Source of the DNA: Wenyingzhuangia marina
GTDB lineage: Bacteria > Bacteroidota > Bacteroidia > Flavobacteriales > Flavobacteriaceae
DNA: 64,000 nucleotides
Assembly: GCF_900130035.1 (NCBI RefSeq)
Contig: NZ_FQXQ01000003.1
Location: forward strand, 248,001-312,000
Direction of reading: 5' to 3'
The position numbers were made by a program, and so were the translations under genes. The notes beneath the pieces are model-generated. The model searched no databases. It was given only the letters and a program-made list of their open reading frames with translations, and had not been told where the DNA came from. Each line of letters opens with the position of its first letter. Position 1 is the stretch's first letter. Below are positions 36,629 to 45,942 of the stretch, piece after piece.

Positions 36629-36993
36629 TTCTGCATTTTTAAGTACTCTTTTATACTTCTTTCTATCAATTAATTTATTTACATCTCATTTGTTAGTATA
36701 AATTTTCGCTTATTTTTAGTAAACATATATTTATATGCAAAAAAAATATGTTTCTGTTTTTTTTAAAAAGATATAGATTAATTTTTAATGTTTTGTTTTT
36801 CAATGCTTTAATCATTATAAAGCTCGTTTATTAAAAAGTATTTTTTTAATAAGGTATTTTTTACTATCTTAAGGTAGACTTAAAATAACCTATTAATTAA
36901 CCTCATTGTTTCACATTAAAATAATAGAAATGAATTGTAAAAAATAAAATAAAATTATTTCATTGATGGAGTGATGAACAAATCTTTAATGCT
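36629..36993. other. Gene-free AT-rich intergenic stretch
   Basis: 365 bp with no gene, terminator hairpin or repeat that I can identify, lying before the small outer-membrane protein gene. It presumably contains that gene's promoter. Confidence 0.4.
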
Positions 36994-37512
36994 ATGAAGA
37001 TACGTTCGTTGTTGTTGTTTGTAATGATTGTTGCCTCATTACAAGTTTTTGCCCAAAAAAAAGGAATTATCCAAGTTTCTTTAGACCCAACTATGTTGGT
37101 TAATGGACCTTATAGTGATAGTCAAAACGGAGCATTAGATTTTTTAATTAAAGCCTCTATAGGTAATCCTAAAAATGAATTAGGATTGTATTATGAAAGA
37201 TTTAAAGCGATGGATTACACTAGCGCTGGAGTATTGTATAATCACAAAATGGAATTAGCTAAAGTTTCATCAGTGTTAAGCAATATGATTGGTTTAATTG
37301 GATTAGATGCAGGGTACATTAGAAGAGATCTTGCAAAAAGATCAGATGCTTTTACTGTATCGTTAAACGCTGAGTTAAGGTACTTAGTAAGTAAGAATTT
37401 CGGAGTGAATTTAACTTCTAATTACAGAGTGAGAGGAGATTTAATTGATTTATACAATGACAAAACTCCTTTCATCTTTAGTGGATATGTAGGATTGTTT
37501 GTAATTCTATAA
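36994..37512 (+). CDS. Small secreted protein, probable outer-membrane beta-barrel
   Basis: The 172-residue protein has a clear signal peptide (MKIRSLLLFVMIVASLQVFAQ-KKG). The mature part has alternating hydrophobic strands (ELGLYYERFKAM, SAGVLYNHKMEL, FTVSLNAELRYLVSK, FIFSGYVGLFVIL) ending in a hydrophobic C-terminus, as in small outer-membrane barrels. I do not recognise a named family. It is a single gene. Confidence 0.65.
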   Translation: MKIRSLLLFVMIVASLQVFAQKKGIIQVSLDPTMLVNGPYSDSQNGALDFLIKASIGNPKNELGLYYERFKAMDYTSAGVLYNHKMELAKVSSVLSNMIGLIGLDAGYIRRDLAKRSDAFTVSLNAELRYLVSKNFGVNLTSNYRVRGDLIDLYNDKTPFIFSGYVGLFVIL

Positions 37513-37641
37513 TATAACTACCTCTTTAAATCACATTATCTAAGCACATAATTTAAGTGTTTAGATAATGTGATTTCTTATTTTAATATATAAGCAAGTT
37601 TTTATCTAAAACTTCCCTTTAACATAAACCTTTAAAGCTTT

Positions 37642-37674
37642 CTTTTGTTAAAGCTATAAACCTTATATTTGCAA
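37642..37674 (+). promoter_or_regulatory. metH promoter
   Basis: A TTTTG element (about 37643-37647) is followed 18 bp later by an exact TATATTTG (37664-37671). The distance and sequence match the -33/-7 layout of flavobacterial promoters. The start codon lies about 60 bp downstream. Confidence 0.7.
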
Positions 37675-37731
37675 ATTGGAAATAAGGGTAAGATATTTTT
37701 GTATTTACGACCCAATAGCCAAACAAAATTT

Positions 37732-38742
37732 ATGGCAAATATTAGAGAAGAACTTAAGAAAAGAATTTTAGTGTTAGATGGTGCTATGGGTACCATGATT
37801 CAACAATATAAATTTACAGAAGAAGATTATAGAGGTGAACAATTTAAGGATTGGCATGTTTCTGTAAAAGGTAATAATGATATGTTATCTATTACACAGC
37901 CCAATGCTATCAAAGAAATTCATGCAAAATACTTTGAAGCTGGAGCAGATATCGCAGAAACCAATACATTTTCTAGTACAACCATTGCCATGGCTGACTA
38001 TGAAATGGAAAATTATGTTTATCAATTAAATTATGAGTCTGCTAAGATAGCCAAAGAAGTAGCAGATGAATTTACAGCTAAAGAGCCACATAAACCACGT
38101 TTTGTAGCAGGATCTATAGGGCCTACCAACAGAACATTAAGCATGTCTCCAGATGTAAATGATCCAGGATATAGAGCAGTAACTTTTGACGAGTTACGCA
38201 TTGCCTACAAGCAACAAACAGAAGCTCTGTTAGATGGTGGTGTTGATGTGTTATTGGTTGAAACTGTTTTTGATACTTTAAACGCTAAAGCTGCTTTATT
38301 TGCTATTGAAGAAGTAAAAGAAGAAAGAGGAATTGATGTGCCTATTATGTTAAGTGGTACAATTACAGATGCCTCCGGAAGAACTTTATCAGGGCAAACA
38401 GCAGAAGCCTTTTTAATCTCAGTTTCTCACATTCCGTTACTAAGTGTAGGATTAAATTGTGCACTGGGAGCTGATGCATTGGTACCTCACTTGGAAGCTA
38501 TTGCAAGTAATACTCAATATGGAGTATCTGCGCATCCAAATGCTGGATTGCCAAATGCTTTTGGTGAATATGATGAAAGTCCATCACAAATGGCTGCTCA
38601 AATTCAAGGATATTTTGATAAGGATTTAATCAATATTATTGGAGGTTGTTGTGGAACCACACCAGCTCATATTAAAGCTATTGCAGATATTGCAGCATTG
38701 GCAAAACCAAGACTAATTGCGGAGCAATTAAGTACAAAGTAA
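37732..38742 (+). CDS. metH: Methionine synthase, N-terminal subunit (homocysteine-binding)
   Basis: The protein starts [20 protein letters not shown]; an in-frame TTG further up lies within the promoter. Its 336 residues correspond to the homocysteine S-methyltransferase domain of MetH, with [10 protein letters not shown] and the zinc-binding cysteines (C in GLNCALGA and [13 protein letters not shown]). It transfers a methyl group from methylcobalamin to homocysteine. The remaining MetH domains are in the next gene, so the enzyme is split in two. It is followed by a 76-bp spacer with a repeat. Confidence 0.93.
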   Translation: MANIREELKKRILVLDGAMGTMIQQYKFTEEDYRGEQFKDWHVSVKGNNDMLSITQPNAIKEIHAKYFEAGADIAETNTFSSTTIAMADYEMENYVYQLNYESAKIAKEVADEFTAKEPHKPRFVAGSIGPTNRTLSMSPDVNDPGYRAVTFDELRIAYKQQTEALLDGGVDVLLVETVFDTLNAKAALFAIEEVKEERGIDVPIMLSGTITDASGRTLSGQTAEAFLISVSHIPLLSVGLNCALGADALVPHLEAIASNTQYGVSAHPNAGLPNAFGEYDESPSQMAAQIQGYFDKDLINIIGGCCGTTPAHIKAIADIAALAKPRLIAEQLSTK

Positions 38743-38755
38743 AGAGAAATAAGTA

Positions 38756-38808
38756 GTTAGTAATACATAATGAGTTTCTATGTACTTTGTACTTAGTACT
38801 CACTACGA
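38756..38808. repeat. Intergenic repeat with TACTTAGTACT core
   Basis: The metH spacer is made of short iterated words and shares TACTTAGTACT (38790-38800) with the thrA-thrB spacer. It could be read through in frame with the next gene, but it does not resemble MetH. Confidence 0.45.
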
Positions 38809-38818
38809 AGCGAGAGGA

Positions 38819-41515
38819 ATGAGCAAAATAAAACAAACAAAATACATGAAGTTATCAGGATTAGAACCTTTGGTTTTAGGTCCTGATATGAATTTTATTA
38901 ATGTTGGAGAAAGAACAAATGTAGCTGGTTCTAAAATGTTCTTAAGGTTAATCAAAGAAGAAAAATTTGATGAAGCTTTATCTGTTGCCTTACATCAAGT
39001 AGAAGGTGGTGCTCAAATCATTGATATTAACATGGATGATGGTTTAATTGATGGAAAAGAATCTATGGTTCGTTTTCTTAATTTAATCATGGCCGAACCT
39101 GATATTGCCCGTGTTCCAATTATGATTGACTCTTCTAAATGGGATATCATTGAAGCTGGTTTACAAGTGGTTCAAGGAAAATGTGTAGTAAACTCTATTT
39201 CTTTAAAAGAAGGTGAAGAAGTTTTTAAAGAACATGTTCGTAAATTAAAAATGTATGGAGCTGCTGTTATTGTCATGGCTTTTGATGAAGTTGGACAAGC
39301 AGATAATTATCAACGTAGATGTGAAATAGCAGAACGTTCTTATCGCATTATGGTAGATGAATGTGGATTTCCATCAGAAGATATTATTTTCGATTTAAAT
39401 ATATTTCCTGTAGCTACAGGAATGGAGGAACACAGAAGAAATGCGATTGATTTTATAGAAGCAACACATTGGGTTCGTACCAATTTACCAAATGTTAGTG
39501 TTAGTGGTGGTGTGAGTAATGTGTCTTTTTCTTTTAGAGGAAATAATCCTGTTAGAGAAGCAATGCACTCTGTCTTCTTATATCATGCTATTAAAAAAGG
39601 AATGAACATGGGGATTGTAAATCCAGCCATGTTAGAAGTATATGATGACATTCCAAAAGATTTATTAGAATATGTAGAAGATGTAATTTTGGACAGACGT
39701 GATGATGCCACAGAACGTTTGTTAGATTTTGCAGAAAGTTTTAAAGGAGAAGTAAAATCTGAAGCTCAAAAATTAGCTTGGAGAGACTTGCCTTTACAAG
39801 AAAGAATCACCCACGGATTGGTAAAAGGTATTGATCAATTTATTGTGGAGGATGTAGAAGAAGCTCGTTTGCAAGTAGCCAAACCTTTAGAAGTGATTGA
39901 AGGTCATTTAATGATTGGAATGGGAGTGGTAGGAGACTTGTTTGGTGAAGGGAAAATGTTCTTACCACAGGTTGTGAAATCAGCTCGTGTCATGAAAAGA
40001 GCCGTAGCTCACTTAATGCCATTTATCGAGGCAGCAAAAGATGAAAATAGTCCGCCACAAGGAAAAGTATTGTTGGCAACCGTAAAAGGAGATGTGCACG
40101 ATATTGGTAAAAATATTGTAGGAGTAGTATTGGCCTGTAACAACTATCAAATAGTTGATCTAGGTGTAATGGTGGCTCCTGAAAAAATATTACAAGCTGC
40201 CATTGATGAAAAAGTTGATGTGATTGGGTTGAGTGGATTGATTACTCCATCCCTAGATGAAATGGTGCATATTGCCAAAGAAATGAAACGATTGAATTTT
40301 ACCATTCCTTTGTTAATTGGTGGGGCTACAACATCAAAAGCACATACTGCTGTAAAGATTGCACCAGAATATGATGGTGGAGTTGTACATGTTTTAGATG
40401 CTTCTCGTTCTGTACCTGTTACTAGTACTTTGATTGGTGAGGACAAAAAGATTTCACAAGCTTTTAAAGACAAAACCTATGCTGAATATGATAAAGTTCG
40501 TGAAGGATTTTTAAGTAGAGGTCGTAAAAAAGTATATTTACCTTTAGCAGAAGCTAGAGCAAACAACTATAAATTAGAGTTTAATACTGATACAGTTTAT
40601 ACTCCTAACAAAACCGGTGTACAAGTAATAAATGATTTACCATTAGAAGAATTACTTCCGTTTTTTGATTGGACACCCTTTTTCCAATCATGGGAATTAC
40701 ACGGTAAATTTCCTGCTATTTTAGAAGATGAAATTGTAGGAGAGCAATCGAAAGATTTGTACAAAGATGCAAAAGAAATGCTTGATAAAATAGTTAAGGA
40801 AAAATGGTTTGTAGCGAAGGCTGTTTATGGTTTATTTCCAGCCAATACCGTAAATTCTGATGATATAGAAATCTATACAGATAATTCTAGAGTAGAGACT
40901 ATACAAACTATGTTGACGTTACGTCAGCAATCTAAAAAAGCAGCAGGTAAACCACATATTGCTTTGTCAGATTATGTAGCTCCTAAAGAAACTGGTATAG
41001 AAGATTATATTGGAGCTTTTTGTGTAACAGCAGGTTTTGGAGTAGAAGAAAAGGCAGAAGAGTACAAGCAAAATTTAGATGATTATAACAGTATTATGGT
41101 AAAAGCATTGGCAGATAGATTTGCCGAGGCATTTGCTGAATACTTACACGATAAGATTCGTAAACAAGATTGGGGATATGCCAAAGGAGAAGATTTATCT
41201 AATGAAGAATTGATAAAGGAGTCTTATCAAGGAATTCGTCCTGCTCCAGGCTATCCATCTTGTCCAGATCATACCGAAAAAACACAATTATGGGAGCTTT
41301 TAAGCGTTAAAGAAAATATTGGGGTAGAATTAACCGATAGTTTAGCGATGTTCCCAACAGCATCTGTTTCTGGTCATTATTTTGCGCATAAAGATGCTCG
41401 TTACTTTGGATTGGGTAAAATTACCAAAGAACAAGTACATGATTTTGCGAACAGACGTGGGTTAAGCAATGCTGAGGCTGAAAGATGGTTAAGTCCGAAC
41501 ATGGCAGAGGAATAA
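38819..41515 (+). CDS. metH: Methionine synthase, C-terminal subunit (folate, cobalamin and activation domains)
   Basis: With the ATG at 38819 the protein has 898 residues. It begins with a pterin-binding domain (about 15-290; [13 protein letters not shown]). A cobalamin cap and Rossmann domain follow (about 320-570) with [12 protein letters not shown], the DxHxxG motif whose His binds cobalt. The C-terminal activation domain (about 600-890) has [17 protein letters not shown], which binds S-adenosylmethionine. Together with the preceding gene it reconstitutes a complete cobalamin-dependent methionine synthase. The open frame extends upstream into the repeat spacer, so the longer start is unlikely. 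Confidence 0.93.
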   Translation: MSKIKQTKYMKLSGLEPLVLGPDMNFINVGERTNVAGSKMFLRLIKEEKFDEALSVALHQVEGGAQIIDINMDDGLIDGKESMVRFLNLIMAEPDIARVPIMIDSSKWDIIEAGLQVVQGKCVVNSISLKEGEEVFKEHVRKLKMYGAAVIVMAFDEVGQADNYQRRCEIAERSYRIMVDECGFPSEDIIFDLNIFPVATGMEEHRRNAIDFIEATHWVRTNLPNVSVSGGVSNVSFSFRGNNPVREAMHSVFLYHAIKKGMNMGIVNPAMLEVYDDIPKDLLEYVEDVILDRRDDATERLLDFAESFKGEVKSEAQKLAWRDLPLQERITHGLVKGIDQFIVEDVEEARLQVAKPLEVIEGHLMIGMGVVGDLFGEGKMFLPQVVKSARVMKRAVAHLMPFIEAAKDENSPPQGKVLLATVKGDVHDIGKNIVGVVLACNNYQIVDLGVMVAPEKILQAAIDEKVDVIGLSGLITPSLDEMVHIAKEMKRLNFTIPLLIGGATTSKAHTAVKIAPEYDGGVVHVLDASRSVPVTSTLIGEDKKISQAFKDKTYAEYDKVREGFLSRGRKKVYLPLAEARANNYKLEFNTDTVYTPNKTGVQVINDLPLEELLPFFDWTPFFQSWELHGKFPAILEDEIVGEQSKDLYKDAKEMLDKIVKEKWFVAKAVYGLFPANTVNSDDIEIYTDNSRVETIQTMLTLRQQSKKAAGKPHIALSDYVAPKETGIEDYIGAFCVTAGFGVEEKAEEYKQNLDDYNSIMVKALADRFAEAFAEYLHDKIRKQDWGYAKGEDLSNEELIKESYQGIRPAPGYPSCPDHTEKTQLWELLSVKENIGVELTDSLAMFPTASVSGHYFAHKDARYFGLGKITKEQVHDFANRRGLSNAEAERWLSPNMAEE

Positions 41516-41572
41516 AATTTGTAAGTATAAAAACGATTGATAGACCTATAAGCAAAAGCGATTATATAAAAC

Positions 41573-41602
41573 TTTGATTAGTTGAATAATTGTATATTTT
41601 TG
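41573..41602 (+). promoter_or_regulatory. trxA promoter
   Basis: TTTG (41573-41576), an 18-bp spacer and TATTTTTG (41595-41602) fit the TTTG/TAnnTTTG consensus, 41 bp before the start codon. Confidence 0.7.
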
Positions 41603-41642
41603 TTAGAATAAAAGAATAAAGTAAAACTTAAAAAAATAAATT

Positions 41643-41960
41643 ATGGCATTAGAAATTACAGATGCAACGTTTGAAGAAGTAGTATTGCAATCAGACAAGC
41701 CAGTATTGGTGGACTTTTGGGCAGCTTGGTGTGGACCATGTAGAATGGTAGCTCCTATTATTGATGAATTAACTGAAGAATATGAAGGAAAAGCTGTTAT
41801 AGGGAAAGTAGATGTAGATGCAAACCAAGAATTTGCTGCAAAATATGGAGTCCGTAACATTCCTACTGTATTAGTTTTTAAAGGAGGAGAAGTAGTAGAT
41901 AAGCAAGTAGGAGTAGCTCCAAAAGCGACTTATGCAGCTAAAATTGATGCAGCTATTTAA
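41643..41960 (+). CDS. trxA: Thioredoxin
   Basis: The 105-residue protein is a standard thioredoxin with the redox motif WCGPC (C30 and C33) and the cis-proline loop NIPTVLVFKGG. It serves as the cytoplasmic disulfide reductant and is reduced by the TrxB encoded at 1.8 kb. It has its own promoter and a terminator, so it is a single transcription unit. Confidence 0.97.
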   Translation: MALEITDATFEEVVLQSDKPVLVDFWAAWCGPCRMVAPIIDELTEEYEGKAVIGKVDVDANQEFAAKYGVRNIPTVLVFKGGEVVDKQVGVAPKATYAAKIDAAI

Positions 41961-41983
41961 TCTTTCTACATTTAGATATAAAA

Positions 41984-42012
41984 AAAGATTACCTACTGGT
42001 AATCTTTTTTTA
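41984..42012 (+). terminator. Intrinsic terminator after trxA
   Basis: The stem AAAGATTACC / GGTAATCTTT with a TACT loop is followed by a T-run. Confidence 0.93.
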
Positions 42013-42131
42013 TATCTAAAATTCTGGTTTTAAGTAAACTATCATTTTTAATAAAAAAAACATTAAAAAAAGCTTAAAAACCCTTTGTGCAACTGTGATT
42101 TAGTTGTATATTTGCCACCGCTAACAGCAAC

Positions 42132-42205
42132 GGTCTGGTAGTTCAGCTGGTTAGAATACCTGCCTGTCACGCAGGGGGTCGCGGGTTCGAGTCCCGTCCA
42201 GACCG
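42132..42205 (+). tRNA. tRNA-Asp (GTC), copy 2
   Basis: Identical over all 74 nt to the copy at 26057, including the promoter-proximal GTTGTATATTTG stretch. It is the integration target of element 2. Confidence 0.97.
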
Positions 42206-42227
42206 CAAGAGAAAAGTCAATCTCTTC

Positions 42228-42264
42228 CAAAACCTTATAAACACTATGTTTATAAGGTTTTTTT
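42228..42264 (+). other. tRNA-Asp terminator hairpin, putative attL of element 2
   Basis: CAAAACCTTATAAACAC...TTTATAAGGTTTTTTT is a near-copy of the hairpin at 26153-26189. No further copy was found between here and the end of the window, so the right end of element 2 is probably outside it. Confidence 0.55.
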
Positions 42265-42377
42265 ATTTGTGTTGATTTGAATGAAAACCAAAATATTTCA
42301 TATATTAGGTCAGTAATTCGGTTAGTACAAATATAGAACTTAAAATTACTAACCTCTTTACCTCGAAAAGATACTAT

Positions 42378-42395
42378 TAGTTTGATTTGACTTTC
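42378..42395 (+). promoter_or_regulatory. 18-bp motif upstream of integrase (element 2)
   Basis: TAGTTTGATTTGACTTTC, 31 bp before the start codon, the same as in element 1 and inverted before the gene at 44865. Confidence 0.55.
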
Positions 42396-42426
42396 GTCCA
42401 ATGTTTAACCACAAAAGACGATTACT

Positions 42427-43683
42427 ATGGTATCATCAAACACTTATTCATTACTTACCTGGTTATATACTCAAAAAGTAGAACCTGGTTTTGCAACTAT
42501 TTATTTTAGAATTACTATCAATTCTAAACGAGCCAACATTAGTTTAAACAAGAAAGTTAAAATTGATTCATGGGATAATTCTAAGTCTAAATTCAAAGGA
42601 AATTCAAATGAAGCGAGAATTATAAACCAATATTTAAAAGAGGAAGAGTCTAAAATTGCAAAAGCATACCAGGAACTAGAATACGAAGAAAAACTAATTA
42701 CAGCACAATTAGTAAAAGCAAGGTATCTAGGTACTGACCAAAAACACAAATCTTTACAAGATTTGATTACTTATCACAATCAATTTGTGGAGAAAAAAAT
42801 TCATAAGGACACTTTACGTAGTTACAAAACATCTCAAAAGTATTTATGGTCCTATATTAATGAAAAGTTAAATACATCGAATATTTACCTAAAAGAATTA
42901 GACTATCAATTTCTTTTAGGCTTTGAAACTTATCTAAGAAGCTACCAACCTACAAACGGTCAGTTAAAAATTCAGAATAATACAGTCATGAAACACATTC
43001 AAAGACTTCGTAAAATGATAAAGATGGCGGTTGAATTGGAATGGATTAACAAAGACCCTTTTATTAGATTCTCTCCTACTATCGAAAAGAAACAAAGAGA
43101 ATATTTAACGGAAAACGAATTGAATAAAATTCAAAACTATCATTCAAAAATAGAACGACTTCGTTTGGTAAAAGACCTGTTTTTATTTAGTTGCTATACA
43201 GGTTTATCTTATATCGATATCAGAAATTTATCTCCAGATAATATTGCAAAAGGAATTGATGGTAATAATTGGATTATCACCAAAAGACAAAAAACAGGAA
43301 TTTCTGTAAAAGTACCTTTGTTAGAACCTGCTGAAAAGTTGATAAAATCATCTACCGAAAACTACCGAAAAATTGATTTCAATAAAATCTTTCCAACCAT
43401 CTCTAATCAAAAGGTAAATAGCTACTTAAAAGAGATTGCAGATTGTTGTGGCATTACTAAAAATTTAACCTTTCACATGGCTAGACATACCTTTGCTACT
43501 ACAGTTACTTTATCTAATGGTATTCCTATTGAAACCGTATCTAAAATGTTAGGACACACCAAGCTTACCACAACACAGATTTACGCAAAAATTATAGACA
43601 AAAAAGTGAGTGAAGACATGAGTATTCTTAGAAATAAATTCTCAGAAAACTCACATTTGGCACGAAAAAACAAAGTTTCATAA
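42427..43683 (+). CDS. Tyrosine-type integrase (IntDOT-like)
   Basis: The 418-residue protein has an N-terminal arm-type DNA-binding part (about 5-100), a core-binding SAM-like domain (about 105-215) and a catalytic domain (about 220-400). Catalytic residues seen are H350-x-x-R353, H377 in MLGHT and the nucleophile Y386 in QIYAKI. The first catalytic Arg position reads CYTGLS with S261, as in the CTnDOT integrase, where this Arg is also replaced by Ser. It sits directly after the tRNA-Asp terminator that it probably uses as target. A stop-codon-inactivated twin lies at 26351. Confidence 0.93.
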   Translation: MVSSNTYSLLTWLYTQKVEPGFATIYFRITINSKRANISLNKKVKIDSWDNSKSKFKGNSNEARIINQYLKEEESKIAKAYQELEYEEKLITAQLVKARYLGTDQKHKSLQDLITYHNQFVEKKIHKDTLRSYKTSQKYLWSYINEKLNTSNIYLKELDYQFLLGFETYLRSYQPTNGQLKIQNNTVMKHIQRLRKMIKMAVELEWINKDPFIRFSPTIEKKQREYLTENELNKIQNYHSKIERLRLVKDLFLFSCYTGLSYIDIRNLSPDNIAKGIDGNNWIITKRQKTGISVKVPLLEPAEKLIKSSTENYRKIDFNKIFPTISNQKVNSYLKEIADCCGITKNLTFHMARHTFATTVTLSNGIPIETVSKMLGHTKLTTTQIYAKIIDKKVSEDMSILRNKFSENSHLARKNKVS

Positions 43684-43703
43684 CACTCAATTTGAGTGTT
43701 TTA
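43682..43703 (+). terminator. Intrinsic terminator after the integrase
   Basis: The stem AACACTCA / TGAGTGTT with a 3-nt loop and a short T-run overlaps the stop codon. Confidence 0.65.
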
Positions 43704-43801
43704 CATAAATTTTAATCATTTTTAACTGCGTGATTTCTCAGGCAGGATATTATTTATTTGATTAATAAAATAAATTCATAGTCTTTAAAAATTTAGATAC
43801 T

Positions 43802-44650
43802 ATGAAAAGGATTTTAGATTTAGTTAAAAATTATGAAAACACGATTAAGAAAATTGAAAGTAAACATCTTAAAAAAGAAGATGAACTAAAATTAAAACTC
43901 AAAGAAGCTAAGAAACACTTGCATCAAATAAGAGTTTACGTTAGGACTTTATCATTTAAAAACACTCAAGAAGAAATAAACTTTTTTAAAAACATCAAGC
44001 CTAGTATTTGTGGAGAGATTAAATTTTTAAAATTACAAATGGCTTATAAAACTGAAAAGCCATTTGTTTCCGTAGAAAAACAAAAGAAATACATCCACAG
44101 AGAGCTTAGGAGGTTAGAATCTAAAAAAAAGAAAAACATCAATTTTTATAGGTATATAAAACAAGGCCAAACAGCTTTGGATGATAAGTACTTTATTAGA
44201 GGAAATGAGCAATTGGCTTTGTTTTCACAAACAGATTATCCAGATATAGATCCTGAATTTACCACCTCTCATGATTTATTAGCAAGTGAGGTTGTTACTT
44301 ATCATTTACTTTCAAATTATTTTAAACAAGAGCTTCATTGCTTGTCGAATCTTGAAGCGGGTTGTTATGATACATTATCAAATAACCTTATGACAAATAA
44401 CTTCACTTGGACAGCTTCAAAAACAGACTTAGTTGAGCTTATATATGCTTTAAAAATTTCAGGTGTAATTAATAGTGGAGATACGCCTATAAAAGAAATT
44501 ACTCAAGCCTTTGGAAAATTATTTAATATTGAATTAGGTAGTTATTACAAAACGTATTCTGATATTAAAAACAGAACTTCTAATCAAACGAAATTTTTAG
44601 ACCAGTTGGCATTAAATCTAGTTAAAAAGCTTGAATTGGATAATATTTAA
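43802..44650 (+). CDS. rteC: RteC-like protein
   Basis: The 282-residue protein has the RteC pattern: a lysine-rich N-terminal coiled coil (about 1-110) and a C-terminal domain (about 130-280) with DIDPEFTTSHDLLASEVVTYHLL and FTWTASKTDLVELIYALKISGVINSG. The C-terminal part resembles the winged-helix region of RteC, which activates excision genes in CTnDOT-type conjugative transposons. It supports assignment of this region to an integrative element. Two hairpins follow before the next gene. Confidence 0.87.
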   Translation: MKRILDLVKNYENTIKKIESKHLKKEDELKLKLKEAKKHLHQIRVYVRTLSFKNTQEEINFFKNIKPSICGEIKFLKLQMAYKTEKPFVSVEKQKKYIHRELRRLESKKKKNINFYRYIKQGQTALDDKYFIRGNEQLALFSQTDYPDIDPEFTTSHDLLASEVVTYHLLSNYFKQELHCLSNLEAGCYDTLSNNLMTNNFTWTASKTDLVELIYALKISGVINSGDTPIKEITQAFGKLFNIELGSYYKTYSDIKNRTSNQTKFLDQLALNLVKKLELDNI

Positions 44651-44679
44651 AAAACGTAAGTTTTTGGAACTTACGTTTT
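44651..44679 (+). terminator. Hairpin after rteC
   Basis: A 10-bp stem AAAACGTAAG / CTTACGTTTT with a 9-nt loop and T-rich ends, starting directly after the rteC stop. Confidence 0.7.
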
Positions 44680-44710
44680 CACCTTTTTTTTTTTAAAATC
44701 TGCATTAGAC

Positions 44711-44746
44711 AAAAACCTCAACCCTTATAAACGTTGAGGTTTTTTG
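44711..44746 (+). terminator. Second hairpin after rteC
   Basis: AAACCTCAAC / GTTGAGGTTT with a 10-nt loop and a T-run. It doubles the terminator before the excisionase-like gene. Confidence 0.75.
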
Positions 44747-44820
44747 TTTTAAAATAAATTTATAGTAAGTTCCAAAAACTACCGAATAAAATCCATCAAA
44801 GCTTTGCAATTTTGAAAAAT

Positions 44821-44838
44821 GAAAGTCAAATCAAACTA
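44821..44838 (-). promoter_or_regulatory. Inverted copy of the 18-bp element motif
   Basis: GAAAGTCAAATCAAACTA is the exact reverse complement of the motif before the integrase genes (26302 and 42378). It lies 26 bp before the excisionase-like start codon. Confidence 0.6.
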
Positions 44839-44864
44839 TTAGTGAACCATTAAAATTGCAAATT

Positions 44865-45137
44865 ATGCCAAAAGAAATTATTACTACAGATGATTTAAGA
44901 GATTTTAAATTAGAAATGTTAGAAGAGTTTAAAAAAATATTTAAATCTCACGCTTCTACTAAAACCAAGAAGTATTTAAAGTCTAACGAAGTTATGGAAC
45001 TACTTCAAGTGAGTCCAGGAACACTTCAAACATTACGCATCAACGGAACGTTACCCTACACCAAAATAGGCGGGATTATCTATTATGAAGCTGAAGAAAT
45101 TCAGAAAGTCATGGACAAGAATAAAGTCAATCATTGA
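44865..45137 (+). CDS. Excisionase-like helix-turn-helix protein
   Basis: The 90-residue protein has an N-terminal acidic helix and a MerR/excisionase-type HTH (about 40-85): KKYLKSNEVMELLQVSPGTLQTLRINGTLPYTKIGGIIYYEAEEI. Such small proteins act as recombination directionality factors or local regulators in Bacteroidota integrative elements. An upstream in-frame TTG is less likely than this ATG. It is followed 4 bp later by the replication-type protein gene, so the two form an operon. Confidence 0.85.
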   Translation: MPKEIITTDDLRDFKLEMLEEFKKIFKSHASTKTKKYLKSNEVMELLQVSPGTLQTLRINGTLPYTKIGGIIYYEAEEIQKVMDKNKVNH

Positions 45138-45141
45138 GATT

Positions 45142-45624
45142 ATGTCAGAAGTCAATTACATAAAACACTTAAAAGTTTTTTATGATAAAATAATTGATGA
45201 CCAACGCTTTAATCCAACTCACATTAGTCTCTACATGGCTTTGTTTCAATTATGGAATGTGAATAGGTTTCAAACTCCTTTTTATGTAAACAGAAATGAA
45301 GTCATGATTATGGCTAAAATAGGTTCAAAAACAACTTACCACAAATGTATTCGTGATCTAAATAAATGGAAATTCATAAAATACAAACCTTCACAAAATC
45401 CATTTAAAAGTAGCGAAGTCAACATGTACAATTTTTGGACTAGTAATGGACAAGTACTGGGACAAGATGTGGGACAGGTAGTGGAACAACCTGTGGGACA
45501 AGCACTGGTATCTTATTATAAACATAATAAACATATAAAACGTAATAAACATTATAAACAGGAAAATCAAAATTCTGATTATTTAAAAGTTGAAAATGAC
45601 AAAGATTATAGCCAACCGTTATGA
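45142..45624 (+). CDS. Small replication/regulatory protein of integrative elements
   Basis: The protein of 160 residues (MSEVNYIKHLKVFYDKII...) has an N-terminal winged-helix-like part (about 1-100) with NPTHISLYMALFQLWNVNRF and ARIGSKTTYHKCIRDLNKWKFIKY-like segments. An unusual short tandem with the pattern GQxxxQ (GQVLGQDVGQVVEQPVGQ, about 109-126) and a lysine- and asparagine-rich tail follow. Similar proteins lie next to excisionase-like genes in Bacteroidota elements, often labelled replication or transcriptional proteins. The exact role is unknown. The longer upstream start overlaps the HTH gene and is less likely. Confidence 0.7.
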   Translation: MSEVNYIKHLKVFYDKIIDDQRFNPTHISLYMALFQLWNVNRFQTPFYVNRNEVMIMAKIGSKTTYHKCIRDLNKWKFIKYKPSQNPFKSSEVNMYNFWTSNGQVLGQDVGQVVEQPVGQALVSYYKHNKHIKRNKHYKQENQNSDYLKVENDKDYSQPL

Positions 45625-45942
45625 ACTATTTTTCGGAGTTCTGAACTCGTTTCAGAAAACAAAAAATAAAAGTTCCGTCCGATTTAAGTAATCTAAATTT
45701 TTAATCAAAAGACAACAAAATTTTGTAAAAATGACATACAAGGTTATTTCGTAAAAATGGATTTGAAATTTTCGTAAAAGAAAAAGCTGTTTGAGCCCGA
45801 GTACTCGGGTGAGTTCTTTTTCTTTAGAAAATGAGAATAGCATTTTAGAAATGTTCTTGAAGTCTTGACTTTTTGGTTCGTTTTGTGTCAAGACAAAATG
45901 AACGTAGAGAAATAAAACTTTAAAAATTTTAAAAAGAACTCT
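45625..45942 (+). other. Structured non-coding segment of element 2
   Basis: The 318-bp gap contains the perfect palindrome CCCGAGTACTCGGG (45796-45809), flanked by A-rich and T-rich arms (AAAGAAAAA / TTTTTCTTT). It also contains two overlapping hairpins: GTCTTGAC (45862-45869) / GTCAAGAC (45887-45894), and GTTCGTTTTGT (45876-45886) / ACAAAATGAAC (45893-45903). The two cannot form at once. It could be an origin of replication or transfer, or an RNA switch upstream of the ATPase. Confidence 0.5.

Noticed and set aside
37669-37731. Longer N-terminus for the metH N-terminal gene starting at TTG
   Set aside because: The TTG lies in the TATATTTG promoter box, and the conserved sequence begins at the ATG at 37732.
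42063-42401. A minus-strand open frame over tRNA-Asp copy 2
   Set aside because: It is antisense to the tRNA and its terminator, and it has no independent support.
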